Part shown: positions 10,852 through 19,542 of the stretch, in pieces
How positions within the stretch are numbered: the first letter of the stretch is position 1
Layout: each line of letters starts with the position of its first letter
Position numbers and translations under genes: made by a program
From: Acidobacteriota bacterium
GTDB lineage: Bacteria; Acidobacteriota; Terriglobia; Terriglobales; Acidobacteriaceae
Length of the DNA stretch: 64,000 nt
Direction: 5' to 3'
Assembly (NCBI GenBank): GCA_016196065.1
Contig: JACPYL010000010.1
Span: 1,736,001 to 1,800,000, forward strand
The notes under the pieces: generated by a model
What the model was told of the DNA's origin: nothing
Databases searched by the model: none
What the model saw: only the letters and a program-made list of their open reading frames with translations

Positions 10852-11409
10852 ATGGTTCCCCTTGCTGCCCTCTGGCTGCCCATTGTGTTATCGGCAGTGA
10901 TCGTATTTGTCGCGAGTTCGATCATGCATATGCTGCTGCCGTATCATCGCAGCGATTATCACCGGTTACCTAACGAGGACAAGTTCATGTCCACCTTACG
11001 CCCGGACAATCTCAAGCCCGGTCTCTATGTGTTCCCCTATTGCCTGCCGAAGGACATGAAGACTCCGGCCGCCATCGAAAAATACAAACAGGGACCGGTC
11101 GGCCACCTCATCATCATCCCGAATGGCCCACCGGCGATGCCAAAATTCCTCGGCCAGTGGTTTGGATACTGCTTGCTGATCGGCTTTTTCGTCGCCTATC
11201 TGGCGGCACATACTCTTGGGCCGGGTACACATTATCTGACCGTATTTCGCGTGGTCGGCACGGCCGCGTTCCTGGCATACGGCCTCGCCAACGTCAGCAA
11301 CGGGATCTGGAGAGGCCAGAGATGGAGTGCCGTCATCAAAGATACTTTCGACGGACTCGTTTACGGCTTATTGACTGCCGGCACCTTTGGGTGGCTTTGG
11401 CCGCACTAG
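10852..11409 (+). CDS. Conserved hypothetical membrane protein
   Basis: The protein has 185 residues with an N-terminal membrane helix (about 5-27) and two or three more in the C-terminal half (about 103-125, 128-150, 165-182). A soluble loop between them contains STLRPDNLKPGLYVFPYC and IIIPNGPPAMPKFL. GGAGG lies 8 bases before the ATG. I recognise the general type as a widespread uncharacterised membrane protein but can give no function. Confidence 0.7.
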   Translation: MVPLAALWLPIVLSAVIVFVASSIMHMLLPYHRSDYHRLPNEDKFMSTLRPDNLKPGLYVFPYCLPKDMKTPAAIEKYKQGPVGHLIIIPNGPPAMPKFLGQWFGYCLLIGFFVAYLAAHTLGPGTHYLTVFRVVGTAAFLAYGLANVSNGIWRGQRWSAVIKDTFDGLVYGLLTAGTFGWLWPH

Positions 11410-11425
11410 AGATGAAGCTAATAGA

Positions 11426-11614
11426 TTGACCGCAAAGCGAAATCTCCGTGTCGCGAAGTGGATCGGAACTACTCCTGTGATCGGAGTGTGCACTCTGTGT
11501 GCTCGCGAGTTCAGCGTCCCTGTAACGTCACTGAAGAGACTCGTCGACGTACAACAGAGCCTGACCACTCAGTTCAATGAACACGAGTGCGGCGTCAAGC
11601 CTTCTGACTCGTGA
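11426..11614 (+). CDS. Small CxxC...HxC protein, possibly zinc-binding (start uncertain)
   Basis: The frame reads a 62-residue protein from a TTG at 11426, or 75 residues from an ATG at 11387 inside the preceding gene. Neither start has a strong ribosome site. The body has the pattern of a short zinc ribbon: VCTLC, then about 28 residues including VPVTSLKRLVDVQQSL, then FNEHEC. The Cys-x2-Cys and His-x-Cys pairs and the amphipathic middle look selected rather than random. A 10-base-pair hairpin starts 10 bases after the stop. Such small proteins occur in Acidobacteriota, as far as I recall; function unknown. Confidence 0.55.
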   Translation: MTAKRNLRVAKWIGTTPVIGVCTLCAREFSVPVTSLKRLVDVQQSLTTQFNEHECGVKPSDS

Positions 11615-11623
11615 TGCGATAGG

Positions 11624-11646
11624 ACCGGACAGCGCGGCTGTCCGGT
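11624..11646 (+). terminator. Strong hairpin after the small CxxC gene
   Basis: ACCGGACAGC (11624-11633) pairs with GCTGTCCGGT (11637-11646) around a 3-base loop, 10 perfect base pairs. No T-run follows, so it may be a terminator of another kind or an RNA stabiliser. Confidence 0.5.
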
Positions 11647-11819
11647 TCGCTAGCGCAGAAACCCAGGTACCTGGTTACCCTCTGCTTTGAGTACGGTCCA
11701 GCCGCATTTTCGGATTCCCTCTTTTGGTCAAATAGTTCTCTTTCCCAAGCAATCCATCTTCGTAGCCTCTGCGTACTTCAATCGGAATCACAAATTCAAT
11801 TCTGAGAGGATTTCGATCT

Positions 11820-12374
11820 ATGAAACGCAAGCTTGTTGTTTCGGTAGCGCTGATGGCATTGGCCATCGGTACCGCAGTCGCTGGAATGAAGAATCCAACG
11901 GTTGGCGGCCAGGAAATGTATCCCACCAAGAACATTATTCAGAACGCAGTGAACTCTGCTGACCACACCACGCTGGTGGCCGCGGTCAAAGCCGCGGGGC
12001 TGGTCGAGACGCTGGAAGGGTCCGGCCCGTTCACCGTATTCGCTCCGACGAACGAAGCTTTCGGAAAATTGCCGGCCGGCACGGTCGACACGCTCCTGAA
12101 GCCGGAGAACAAAGGCACGCTGAGTAAGGTTCTGACCTATCACGTGGTAGCGGGCCGGTTGAGCGCCAGAGACTTGATGAACAAGATCAAAGCTGGCAAT
12201 GGGATGGCCGAATTAACCACAGTCGAAGGCGGGAAACTCTGGGTGTCACTGCATGATGGAAAGCACATCATGTTGAAAGACGAGAAGGGTGGCACCGCAT
12301 TGGTCACGATCGCCAACGTATTTCAATCGAACGGTGTGATCCACGTGATCGATTCCGTAGTAATGCCGAACTAG
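11820..12374 (+). CDS. Secreted fasciclin-domain protein
   Basis: The protein has 184 residues: a signal peptide (1-21, [10 protein letters not shown]) followed by one FAS1 domain. Family motifs are [48 protein letters not shown] and the C-terminal [16 protein letters not shown]1 domains mediate adhesion or binding at the cell surface. GAGAGG lies about 10 bases before the ATG. It is a single gene, ended by a strong terminator. Confidence 0.9.
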   Translation: MKRKLVVSVALMALAIGTAVAGMKNPTVGGQEMYPTKNIIQNAVNSADHTTLVAAVKAAGLVETLEGSGPFTVFAPTNEAFGKLPAGTVDTLLKPENKGTLSKVLTYHVVAGRLSARDLMNKIKAGNGMAELTTVEGGKLWVSLHDGKHIMLKDEKGGTALVTIANVFQSNGVIHVIDSVVMPN

Positions 12375-12394
12375 GCGTCGATGCAAATGAGAAA

Positions 12395-12427
12395 GCGGCC
12401 CTGTGATGAACAGGGCCGCCTTGTTTC
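12395..12427. terminator. Terminator, probably bidirectional, between convergent genes
   Basis: GCGGCCCTGT (12395-12404) pairs with ACAGGGCCGC (12410-12419) around GATGA; CTTGTTT follows on the plus strand, and the left flank reads TTTCTC on the minus strand. It lies between the stops of the fasciclin and DUF3617 genes. Confidence 0.88.
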
Positions 12428-12439
12428 TCGACTCTGGGT

Positions 12440-12976
12440 TTACTTTACGTCGCCGCAGGCGGCGCCCAGATATTTGGAGAGGAAGTCGAAGTCCATATTC
12501 ATGTTTCGTCCGTGCGCGTTGGTGACCATGCGCATCGTGCCTTTGACGCTTTCCGAGGACAGCGCTTCAATCTTGAACGTGCCGTCGGAAGTCACATCCT
12601 TCTCCTGGCAGTGTACTTTCACTTCAGTCATGGTGCTCGAAGAACTGAGAACGGTGCGCGTGCATTCGGGACGGTTCTCGCCAAACACCATGTCTTTTTC
12701 CAGCTTCTCTTTGGTGACGCAGTATTTGCGGGTGGTGGTTTTTGGGCCGCCGCCCATGGAGCTCTTCATGTGTTCTTCCATCTGCGCACGTTGTTCAGGA
12801 GTCATGCGGGCGAGCGCTTCGGGAGGAATCGAGGGCATCGCAGGCATTCCGGACATGGTGTGCGTCTCCGTCATCTCCCAGAGTCCGGTCTTAATGTTGG
12901 GCGGAATAATCCTGTCGGCGGCCCAGATCGAAGTCGTACAAACAGCAATCAGTGCGAGCAGAATCGCGGTACGCAT
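12440..12976 (-). CDS. DUF3617 family secreted protein
   Basis: I start this 178-residue protein at the ATG at 12976, which has GGAGGC 5 bases upstream and a signal peptide directly after (MRTAILLALIAVCTTSIWA). An upstream in-frame start adds 43 residues that look non-coding. The mature part has the DUF3617 pattern: GLWEMTETHTMSG, the helix EALARMTPEQRAQMEEHM, paired cysteines (KYCVTKEKLEK, ENRPECTRTV, VKVHCQEK), and a final Cys. It is a periplasmic domain of unknown function found in many Gram-negative bacteria. Confidence 0.8.
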   Translation of the reverse strand: MRTAILLALIAVCTTSIWAADRIIPPNIKTGLWEMTETHTMSGMPAMPSIPPEALARMTPEQRAQMEEHMKSSMGGGPKTTTRKYCVTKEKLEKDMVFGENRPECTRTVLSSSSTMTEVKVHCQEKDVTSDGTFKIEALSSESVKGTMRMVTNAHGRNMNMDFDFLSKYLGAACGDVK

Positions 12977-13109
12977 AGAGCCTCCAGCGTTAGAGTCGCG
13001 GATCAGCCTCTTGGAGATCAATCCGCATCTTGGAGGATGGCATACGAAGGAAACAGCTGCCAAGTCCAGAGATTGATTCCCAGCCACGAAGGCCTCCGCA
13101 TTCAACTTC

Positions 13110-14237
13110 TTATTTCACAGTAGCTGCCGGAGATATACCGAGCAATGCCTTCATGAGTTCGAACGCAAGAGCCGAGGCGTCGCCGCCTTCGAGATTCATG
13201 AGAACAACTACCCCCGCTTTGCGTTCGGGGACCATGAGGATGTACGTGCTGGTTCCCTGCTGGCCGCCGCCATGCCCGACGTCCGCTACGCCGAGATCGT
13301 TTCCAAGTCCCCAGCCCAGTCCGTAGCCAGTGGCCTTACCATCGGATGCCTGCAGGGATGTCCACATCAGGTCACGAGTAGAGCGCTGCACGATCTTGTC
13401 GGTAAGCATCGCGACCATGAAGTGAGCCATGTCGTCCGCCGAGGAGAGCCAACCGCCCCCTGCGACCTTATAGCTGGAATCGAGGAAATCGGCGTTCCTG
13501 ATCGTTCCAGATTTGTCTTTTTCATAGAAGCGCGTGCGGTATGGAACGATCGCGAAACGGTCGTCGGTGCGGGTGTGGACCATACCGGCTGGTTGCAGCA
13601 CATTTTTCTGAACGTAGTCGATGTACTTTTCCCCTGATGCGCCTTGCAGAACACATCCGACGAGGGTGAATCCCTGGGTGGAATAGTGAAATGCGGTACC
13701 AGGCTTGGCGACCAGCGGGTCGTTGGCGAATAATTTCAGTCCGGAGTCGATCGTGTCGTCAAAGTGGCGGGTGTTGCCGAGTTCCTGATCGCCCTCTTCC
13801 GCCGGCTTGTAATGACGGATCCCGCCGAGGTGGCCCAGTACCTGGCGAGTCGTGATAGTGGAATCCTTTTGCGGAAACGCCGGGCAGTATTTCTGCACGG
13901 GAGCGTCCAGGTCAAGTTTGTGCTGCTGCCAGAGCAGCATCGTCCCGGTGGAGGTGATCGGCTTGGAGATGGAGGCAAGACGGTAAAGAGTCTGCGAGGT
14001 AGCGGGAACAGAGTTTTCCAGATCGGCCATGCCGAACCCGGCGGACCATTCGTAGGTGTTGTTTTCGACGACGCTGACGGAAACGCCGGGGATCTGGTTC
14101 GCGGCCATGAAGTGCGCAATGATGGCTTCGAGTTTCGCCTGCTGATCGGGCGCAAGTTTGGCGTCCTGCGCGAAGGCCCCTATCGAAAATAGGACGCCAA
14201 GGATGACCAGGCGCACGATACGAGCGTGCTTAGTCAT
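13110..14237 (-). CDS. Serine hydrolase of the beta-lactamase/D-alanyl-D-alanine carboxypeptidase (class C-like) family
   Basis: I start this 375-residue protein at the ATG at 14237, where a signal peptide begins (MTKHARIVRLVILG, ending GAFAQ). The catalytic SxxK is seen as SISK in YRLASISKPITSTG (about residue 80). A YST triad lies in FHYSTQGFTLVG and a HGG motif (DVGHGGGQQG) replaces KTG near the C-terminus. This is typical of esterase-like or peptidase-like beta-lactamase relatives. The start codon overlaps the end of the upstream lysine-rich gene by 8 bases, which implies translational coupling. Substrate unknown; antibiotic hydrolysis should not be assumed. Confidence 0.85.
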   Translation of the reverse strand: MTKHARIVRLVILGVLFSIGAFAQDAKLAPDQQAKLEAIIAHFMAANQIPGVSVSVVENNTYEWSAGFGMADLENSVPATSQTLYRLASISKPITSTGTMLLWQQHKLDLDAPVQKYCPAFPQKDSTITTRQVLGHLGGIRHYKPAEEGDQELGNTRHFDDTIDSGLKLFANDPLVAKPGTAFHYSTQGFTLVGCVLQGASGEKYIDYVQKNVLQPAGMVHTRTDDRFAIVPYRTRFYEKDKSGTIRNADFLDSSYKVAGGGWLSSADDMAHFMVAMLTDKIVQRSTRDLMWTSLQASDGKATGYGLGWGLGNDLGVADVGHGGGQQGTSTYILMVPERKAGVVVLMNLEGGDASALAFELMKALLGISPAATVK

Positions 14238-14694
14238 TGTCCAGGTATTCCCCTGGGATATCGTCTTCCGAAACTTCGTGAGTATGGACTTCCCGCCCCT
14301 CGGTATTGCCGGCCTCTTCCACGCCGCGGACGACGTTAGCTTCAAAGGAATTGCCTTCTTCCAGCAACTCATCGACGCTCTCCGAATCCGAGCCCTGAAC
14401 GTCAGACAAACCCTGCAGATCGCCGGACATGCGACCCGAAGTGTGTCGTGTTCTCTCGCGCGGGAACGCAACCATATTGTCGACCTGCTTCTTCGGTGCA
14501 GCGGTCGTTACAGAGGAGGCTGGCTTCTTAGGAACCGGCTTGGCCTTGAGAGTAACTCGCTTCCGGGCTACCTTCTTCACTTTCTTGCGAGGAGCGGGTT
14601 TCCGTTTTGCGACCTTTTGTGCAGGCTTAGTTTTCTTGCGGGTGGCTTTCTTGGGTTGCGCTTTCTTCTTCCTGGTTTTCTTTTTGGCGGCCAT
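14230..14694 (-). CDS. Lysine-rich (histone H1-like) N-terminus with acidic C-terminus, hypothetical
   Basis: The protein has 154 residues of two opposite halves. Residues 1-70 are almost entirely Lys, Ala, Arg, Pro and Thr (repeats such as KKK, PKKATRKK, PRKKVKKVARK), like histone H1-like or AlgP-like tails that bind DNA or RNA. Residues 85-154 are acidic and conserved-looking (LSDVQGSDSESVDELLEEG, EVHTHEVSEDDIPGEYLDND). I recall similar acidic tails in acidobacterial proteins but know no function. It overlaps the serine hydrolase gene by 8 bases. The basic half could compact nucleic acid and the acidic half could regulate it; this is inference. Confidence 0.65.
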   Translation of the reverse strand: MAAKKKTRKKKAQPKKATRKKTKPAQKVAKRKPAPRKKVKKVARKRVTLKAKPVPKKPASSVTTAAPKKQVDNMVAFPRERTRHTSGRMSGDLQGLSDVQGSDSESVDELLEEGNSFEANVVRGVEEAGNTEGREVHTHEVSEDDIPGEYLDND

Positions 14695-14742
14695 AGGCGC
14701 AGTCTACCACTGCTTCGTACATGACGTCGTGCTCAGCGACCC

Positions 14743-15648
14743 TCACCGTTGCTTCAAGAAAGTACCTTCCTGCAGTTCAGAGAATGCCTGCTGGAGTTGT
14801 TCCCGGGTATTCATGACGATGGGACCACGCCAGGCGACCGGCTCCCCGAGGGGCTTGCCGGAAACCAGAAGGAAGCGAATACCGTCGTCTCCGGCCTGCA
14901 CGGTGACTTCATCTCCACGGTCGAACAGAATCAGAGAGCGGTTGTCGGCTTCAACGGGCGGTGCAGTGTCCAACCATTTCACGCCTTCAGTTGGGACAGC
15001 GAGCGGGGCGGACGCGTTACAGAACTTTCCGCTCCCGGCAAAAACGTATGCAAACGCATGACGGGTCGTTTCCACGGGCAGACTCTTTCTGCGGCCGGGT
15101 GAGACAGAGACGTCAAGGTAAATGGGATCAGCGGCGATGCCATCGACGGGGCCGCTCTTGCCCCAGAAGTTACCGCAGACAATGCGTACGCGAGTACCGT
15201 CATCGTCGGTCACCTCGGGGATATCCAGGGCCTTTACTTCTTGATAACGAGGCTCCGTTAATTTCAGGGCGGCAGGGAGATTCGCCCATAGTTGAAAGCC
15301 GTGCATGCGTCCGGACTGGTCGCCTTTCGGCATTTCCTGGTGAATGATGCCGCGACCAGCGGTCATCCATTGCACATCGCCGGCAGCGATCGCGCCATGA
15401 TTGCCCATGCTGTCGCCGTGTTCGACGGTTCCGGCCAGCACATAGGTGATGGTCTCAATACCGCGATGCGGATGCCATGGAAATCCTGACAGGTAGTCCT
15501 CCGGAACATCGTTGCGGAAATCGTCGAGCAGGAGGAAAGGGTCGAACTCCTTAGTGTTTCCAAATCCGAAGGCGCGCCGCAGATGCACGCCTGCTCCTTC
15601 GAGCGTCGGCTTCGATTGAATGACTCGCTTCACCGGGCGAATTGACAT
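14743..15648 (-). CDS. Pirin family protein
   Basis: This 301-residue protein has the bicupin fold of pirins. The metal-binding residues of the first cupin are in FPWHPHRGIETITYVLAGTV (HPH at about 58-60) and in IIHQEMP (His and Glu near 101-103). The C-terminal Pirin_C cupin follows (YVFAGSGKFC). Bacterial pirins bind iron; some have quercetinase activity or interact with pyruvate dehydrogenase. The TGGAGGC ribosome site lies 5 bases before the ATG. It is divergent from the diguanylate cyclase gene. Confidence 0.92.
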   Translation of the reverse strand: MSIRPVKRVIQSKPTLEGAGVHLRRAFGFGNTKEFDPFLLLDDFRNDVPEDYLSGFPWHPHRGIETITYVLAGTVEHGDSMGNHGAIAAGDVQWMTAGRGIIHQEMPKGDQSGRMHGFQLWANLPAALKLTEPRYQEVKALDIPEVTDDDGTRVRIVCGNFWGKSGPVDGIAADPIYLDVSVSPGRRKSLPVETTRHAFAYVFAGSGKFCNASAPLAVPTEGVKWLDTAPPVEADNRSLILFDRGDEVTVQAGDDGIRFLLVSGKPLGEPVAWRGPIVMNTREQLQQAFSELQEGTFLKQR

Positions 15649-15763
15649 GGCGCCTCCAGACTAAACTTTTTGATGATCTCCACTCCAAACCGGACTCGCT
15701 GAATTACTGCGGTAACACTACTCCTGATTGGAATTGTCGGTACACCCCCAAGAAAGGCCGATA

Positions 15764-16729
15764 ATGAGGCTTACATCTGGAGACACGTTCATGGAAGTCC
15801 TGCTGGTGGAAGATTCACCGGTCTACCGAAAACTGGTTGGCACGCACTTGGAGAATTGGGGCTTCAAGTTGACGATCGCCAAGGACGGACATGACGCCTG
15901 GAGCCTATTGCAACGCACGGACTGTCCGAAACTGGTCCTGCTGGACTGGGTTCTCCCGGGCATGGACGGCATCGAGATCTGCCAGAAGATTCGACAAGCC
16001 GCCAAGGGCCCACAGTATTCCTACATCATCATTCTGACCGGTAAAGACGCCAAGAAAGACATGCTGGAAGCGATGCAGGCGGGCGCCGATGACTACCTCG
16101 TCAAACCGTTTGATGAAATGGAATTGAAGGCACGCCTGCTGGTCGGGAAACGAATCCTGGCATTGCAGGAGGAGTTGGTTGCGGCGCAGGAATCCATGCG
16201 TCACGCGGCGACCCATGATTCTCTCACCGGCCTGATGAATCGCGGCGAGGTCATGGACACCCTTCGCCGGGAACTGGAGCGAGCGCGACGAAGCCAGAAA
16301 CCAGTCTGCGTAATCCTGGGCGATCTGGACAAGTTCAAGGACATCAACGACACCTGCGGGCATCTGTTTGGCGATGAAGTGCTTCGCGAAATAGGGCGCC
16401 GACTGCGCGCAAAGCTGCGCGTATACGACGCGGTGGGGCGATACGGCGGCGAAGAGTTCCTGATGATCCTTCCGGGCTGCGATGCCATGACGGGGATCAT
16501 TCGCGCCGACCAGTTGCGTCTAAACGTGGCGGCCAAGCCCGTGGTCAGCACACGCGGATCGCGGACCGTTACGCTGAGCCTGGGCATCGCGGTGTCCACT
16601 GACATCGACGGCCAGGATGTTGAAGTGCTGCTGCACCATGCTGACAAGGGTCTCTACCTGGCGAAAAAGAATGGACGCAACCGCGTCGAGCATATCGAAG
16701 CCGACCTTCAAAGTACGTCCAGCCGTTAA
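15764..16729 (+). CDS. Response regulator diguanylate cyclase (REC-GGDEF)
   Basis: The protein has 321 residues. Residues about 10-125 are a receiver domain with the acidic pocket (VED), phospho-acceptor Asp61 (LVLLDWVLPGMDG), a Thr (ILTG) and Lys (LVKPFD). A short coiled coil leads to the GGDEF domain: HDSLTGLMNR, the active-site loop RYGGEEF, and an upstream RVYD in the position of the RxxD inhibitory site. It should make c-di-GMP from GTP when phosphorylated and be product-inhibited. Starts at 15764 (AAAGG 6 bases upstream) and 15791 (GGAG 8 bases upstream) are both possible; the second begins directly at the receiver domain. A PilZ gene follows. Confidence 0.93.
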   Translation: MRLTSGDTFMEVLLVEDSPVYRKLVGTHLENWGFKLTIAKDGHDAWSLLQRTDCPKLVLLDWVLPGMDGIEICQKIRQAAKGPQYSYIIILTGKDAKKDMLEAMQAGADDYLVKPFDEMELKARLLVGKRILALQEELVAAQESMRHAATHDSLTGLMNRGEVMDTLRRELERARRSQKPVCVILGDLDKFKDINDTCGHLFGDEVLREIGRRLRAKLRVYDAVGRYGGEEFLMILPGCDAMTGIIRADQLRLNVAAKPVVSTRGSRTVTLSLGIAVSTDIDGQDVEVLLHHADKGLYLAKKNGRNRVEHIEADLQSTSSR

Positions 16730-16932
16730 GAGCGTCGGACCAATACCCATCCAGGCTGATGAACTCCGGTAAATCTCCAAACGGGGAGCCAGTTTTCGAA
16801 CTGACGCGAACAGCCATGCTCTTTAGTAACCCGCCGGGCACTATTACTCTTCCGCATACATGCCGATAGGAGAAGTGAGGCCTTCCAAGACGCGCCTGTC
16901 CGGAATGGCTTGTTCATTCGTGAGGCATAAAG

Positions 16933-17292
16933 ATGGATCGCCGCGAGCATCCGCGCTACATGGTTTGTCTGGAGATCGAAGTCCGCGAGGCCACGAGCTG
17001 CTTCTCGTCTCGCGGGACTACGACGGATGCGAGCCTGGGGGGCTGCTACATCGCCACCATATTTCCGCTCGCGCCAGGGTCGGTTGTGACGTACCGGTTG
17101 TGGGTTGGCGATCAGCCGATTCAAGGCAGCGCAACCGTGCAAACATGCCATCCCGGCGTAGGCATGGGCCTCAAGTTCAACGACTTGTCGACTGAAGCTG
17201 TATTAGTCCTGGATCAGTATCTTCGGAACTCGACTTCTATTCCCATGCACGTGGCTTTTTCACAAGTGCGTTCGTTTCAGTCTGGCAAGTAG
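16933..17292 (+). CDS. PilZ-domain protein (c-di-GMP receptor)
   Basis: This 119-residue protein is a single PilZ domain. The c-di-GMP-binding motif RxxxR is seen at the N-terminus (RREHPR), and D/NxSxxG as DASLGG about 30 residues later, so the binding residues are intact. It lies 203 bases downstream of a diguanylate cyclase gene on the same strand, so it may read the signal made there. GAGG lies 9 bases before the ATG. PilZ proteins can control motility, pili or exopolysaccharide; which one is not visible here. Confidence 0.9.
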   Translation: MDRREHPRYMVCLEIEVREATSCFSSRGTTTDASLGGCYIATIFPLAPGSVVTYRLWVGDQPIQGSATVQTCHPGVGMGLKFNDLSTEAVLVLDQYLRNSTSIPMHVAFSQVRSFQSGK

Positions 17293-17384
17293 AGAGCCGC
17301 ACAGCAGAAACATTGATGGTGCCGGATCGCCTTCGCGCCTTCTCTTTTCCTGATTCGATTTCCCTGATTTGAAGAGTGTGCGGG

Positions 17385-17465
17385 TGCCGGTCGCGGCGTT
17401 GTTCAGCGCCGCCCACGGCCTACCCGTGGGCTGTAATCCAACGCCGCTTCGTAGCTGAAGACGCA
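17385..17465. repeat. REP-like palindromic element
   Basis: A GC-rich block holds two imperfect hairpins: GCGGCG/CGCCGC around TTGTTCAG, then GCCCACGG (17411-17418) pairing with CCGTGGGC (17424-17431) around a 5-base loop. Related CCCACGG...CCGTGGG palindromes are dispersed in acidobacterial and planctomycetal intergenic regions, as far as I recall. Here there is only one copy and no T-run. Confidence 0.5.
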
Positions 17466-17497
17466 GTCCTATCCAACCGTAAGCCAGGATTCCTGAC

Positions 17498-19474
17498 TTA
17501 TTGCACTTTCAACGAGAACGTCTTGCTGTGAGAAACGTTTCCAGATACGGCGGACACGGTCACGGTGTAGGTGCCGGCAGGAGTCGTGACACCGGTCTTT
17601 CCGCCCAGTGTGCCGCATCCGAACAATCCGCCGCAGAGAATCAGAACGATGAGCAGGGCTTGCGTCAGCCGCGCCCGCTTGCTCTGCGCGATGCGCCTGC
17701 GCAATGCAATCGGTGCAAATACGAAGCCCACAAGGCCTGTGCTCAACACGCCCGCCATGCTCGCCAGGAACGTCGATCCCGCGGGCGGTTGCATGGCGGC
17801 GACATTGGAGAGACCGGTAGAGACGGTGATCGATGAGGTCAGGGGAGTATTGCTTCCATTCGCCTGGAGTACCGCCGGCGAAAAAGAACATGCTGCATGC
17901 GAAGGCATGCCGCTGCAACTCATCGTAATTGCGCCGGTGAAACCGCCCGAGGGAGTCACAGTCGCTGACAGGGCGCCGGATGCCTGGGTGCCGACAGTCA
18001 AAGACGGAACCGAAGTTGCAATTGAAAAATCAGGCTGCGCCGCGATCTGGCCTTGCCCCGTGAGGGCGACGATGTGCGGGCTTCCGGGGGCGTCGTTGGT
18101 GACTGTCACGGTGCCGGTCAGGTTTCCGCCGGCGAGTGGGCTAAAAGAAATATCCAGCGGGCAATCCGCACCCGGCGTTAAGGGCGTTGCGATCGAACAC
18201 GTGGACTGGACCCCGAAGTTCGAACTGGCAGCGATGGCGCTGAAATGCAGACTGGCTGCCCCGGCGTTCGACACAACCACTCGTCGCGCGACGCTCGTCT
18301 GGCCTACGGTTATAGTTCCAAAATCGAGTGCAGTAGCATTAACTTTGACGCGCCGGATCACGTTGTTGCCGCTGTCGGCGATAAACAAGTTCCCACTGCT
18401 GTCGAGAACCATCGCGGTAAGGCCTGCGAACTGCATGGCAGAGGCAAGGGCTCCGTCGCCGGCATATCCGTAGTTGCCATCACCAGCAATCGTGCTGATG
18501 GTTCCCGCTGCGTTCACTTTGCGGACGGTGTTGTTCGAGGAATCAGAAACATAGAGATTGCCGCCGGCATCGACTCTGACATCGCTGGGGCCGTTGAGTT
18601 TCGCGCTGCCGGCGGGGCCACCATCGCCCGAGTATCCGAACTGTTGATTGCCGGCAACGGTGGTGATGATTCCGTTGGTCGCGACTTTGCGGACGTCACT
18701 GTTTGTTACTTCCGCGAAATAGAGGTTACCCTGGCTATCGACCGTCAGCCCTGCTACGCCTGCGGTCTGGGCAAGGAGCGCCTGGCCGCCGTCCCCACCA
18801 AAGCCGGGCGCGCCATTGCCGGCGATCTTGGTGACGTTGCCGACGGTGTCGATCTTCCACACGCCTTCAAAAGAGCTTGAAAAATAGACATTGCCGGCTG
18901 CGTCGGCAGCGACGCCTCGAATCAGGAAGCCGGATGCAGTCGCGATCGTGGAAATGTTTCCGTTAACGGCTACTTTGCGGACGCATGCGTTGAAGAAGTC
19001 AGCAATGTAGAGATTGCCGGCGGCGTCGAGTGCAACGGCTGTTGGAAAAGCAAGTTGAGCCTGCGTGGCGGGTCCGCCGTCACCGCTGTAGCCCTGAATT
19101 CCGGTGCCCGCGAACGTAGTGATCGTGCCTGCAACGCTAAATTTGCGGACGACACTGTTAGCGGAGTCTGCGACATAGAAGTTGCCCTGGCTGTCGAGGG
19201 CCATGCCGGCAGGAAAGTTGAGTTGTGCCGCGCTGGCAGGGCCGCCGTCACCGGCGTAACCGCCAATTCCGGTTCCGGCGACGGTGCTGCCGATTCCGGG
19301 AGTGAATGTGAGAACAGGGGCAGCACCCGCGGGCGCCGCTAGCAAGGCCGATTTTCTTCGCGCATTTCGTCCAGTAGTCCCGGCGACTACCCGGGGAGCA
19401 ACCACGCACACAACCAATATGGTCAGAACTGCTACTCGAAATCCCTCGCGAAGAAATTGCGATGCCTTCCCCAT
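17498..19474 (-). CDS. NHL-repeat surface protein with choice-of-anchor and Ig-like domains
   Basis: The protein has 658 residues. A signal peptide (about 1-32) is followed by at least five NHL-type blades, each with a variant of GYxGDGGPA and repeats such as GNLYIADSxNxVVRKV, predicting a beta-propeller (about 55-375). Residues about 376-475 are a choice-of-anchor-D-like Ig domain (LDFGTITVGQTSVARRVVVS) and about 480-560 a further beta domain. Then come hydrophobic segments at about 570-590 and 604-622 and a last short beta domain (TPAGTYTVTV). AGGAGA precedes the ATG at 19474. Family members are abundant in Acidobacteriota and presumably sit at the cell surface. Confidence 0.8.
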   Translation of the reverse strand: MGKASQFLREGFRVAVLTILVVCVVAPRVVAGTTGRNARRKSALLAAPAGAAPVLTFTPGIGSTVAGTGIGGYAGDGGPASAAQLNFPAGMALDSQGNFYVADSANSVVRKFSVAGTITTFAGTGIQGYSGDGGPATQAQLAFPTAVALDAAGNLYIADFFNACVRKVAVNGNISTIATASGFLIRGVAADAAGNVYFSSSFEGVWKIDTVGNVTKIAGNGAPGFGGDGGQALLAQTAGVAGLTVDSQGNLYFAEVTNSDVRKVATNGIITTVAGNQQFGYSGDGGPAGSAKLNGPSDVRVDAGGNLYVSDSSNNTVRKVNAAGTISTIAGDGNYGYAGDGALASAMQFAGLTAMVLDSSGNLFIADSGNNVIRRVKVNATALDFGTITVGQTSVARRVVVSNAGAASLHFSAIAASSNFGVQSTCSIATPLTPGADCPLDISFSPLAGGNLTGTVTVTNDAPGSPHIVALTGQGQIAAQPDFSIATSVPSLTVGTQASGALSATVTPSGGFTGAITMSCSGMPSHAACSFSPAVLQANGSNTPLTSSITVSTGLSNVAAMQPPAGSTFLASMAGVLSTGLVGFVFAPIALRRRIAQSKRARLTQALLIVLILCGGLFGCGTLGGKTGVTTPAGTYTVTVSAVSGNVSHSKTFSLKVQ

Positions 19475-19542
19475 GATTCGACTCTCCTTAATTTTCGGTT
19501 AGGCGCACGTTTCCCCGTTGCTGCAGTGCAGCTGCTCTCCAT

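Noticed and set aside
12977-13105. Upstream extension of the DUF3617 gene
   Set aside because: A ribosome site and signal peptide mark the start at 12976.
13110-14237. Antibiotic-resistance beta-lactamase
   Set aside because: The SxxK, YST and HGG motifs fit the wide family of serine hydrolases; there is no specific class C KTG, so resistance should not be assumed.
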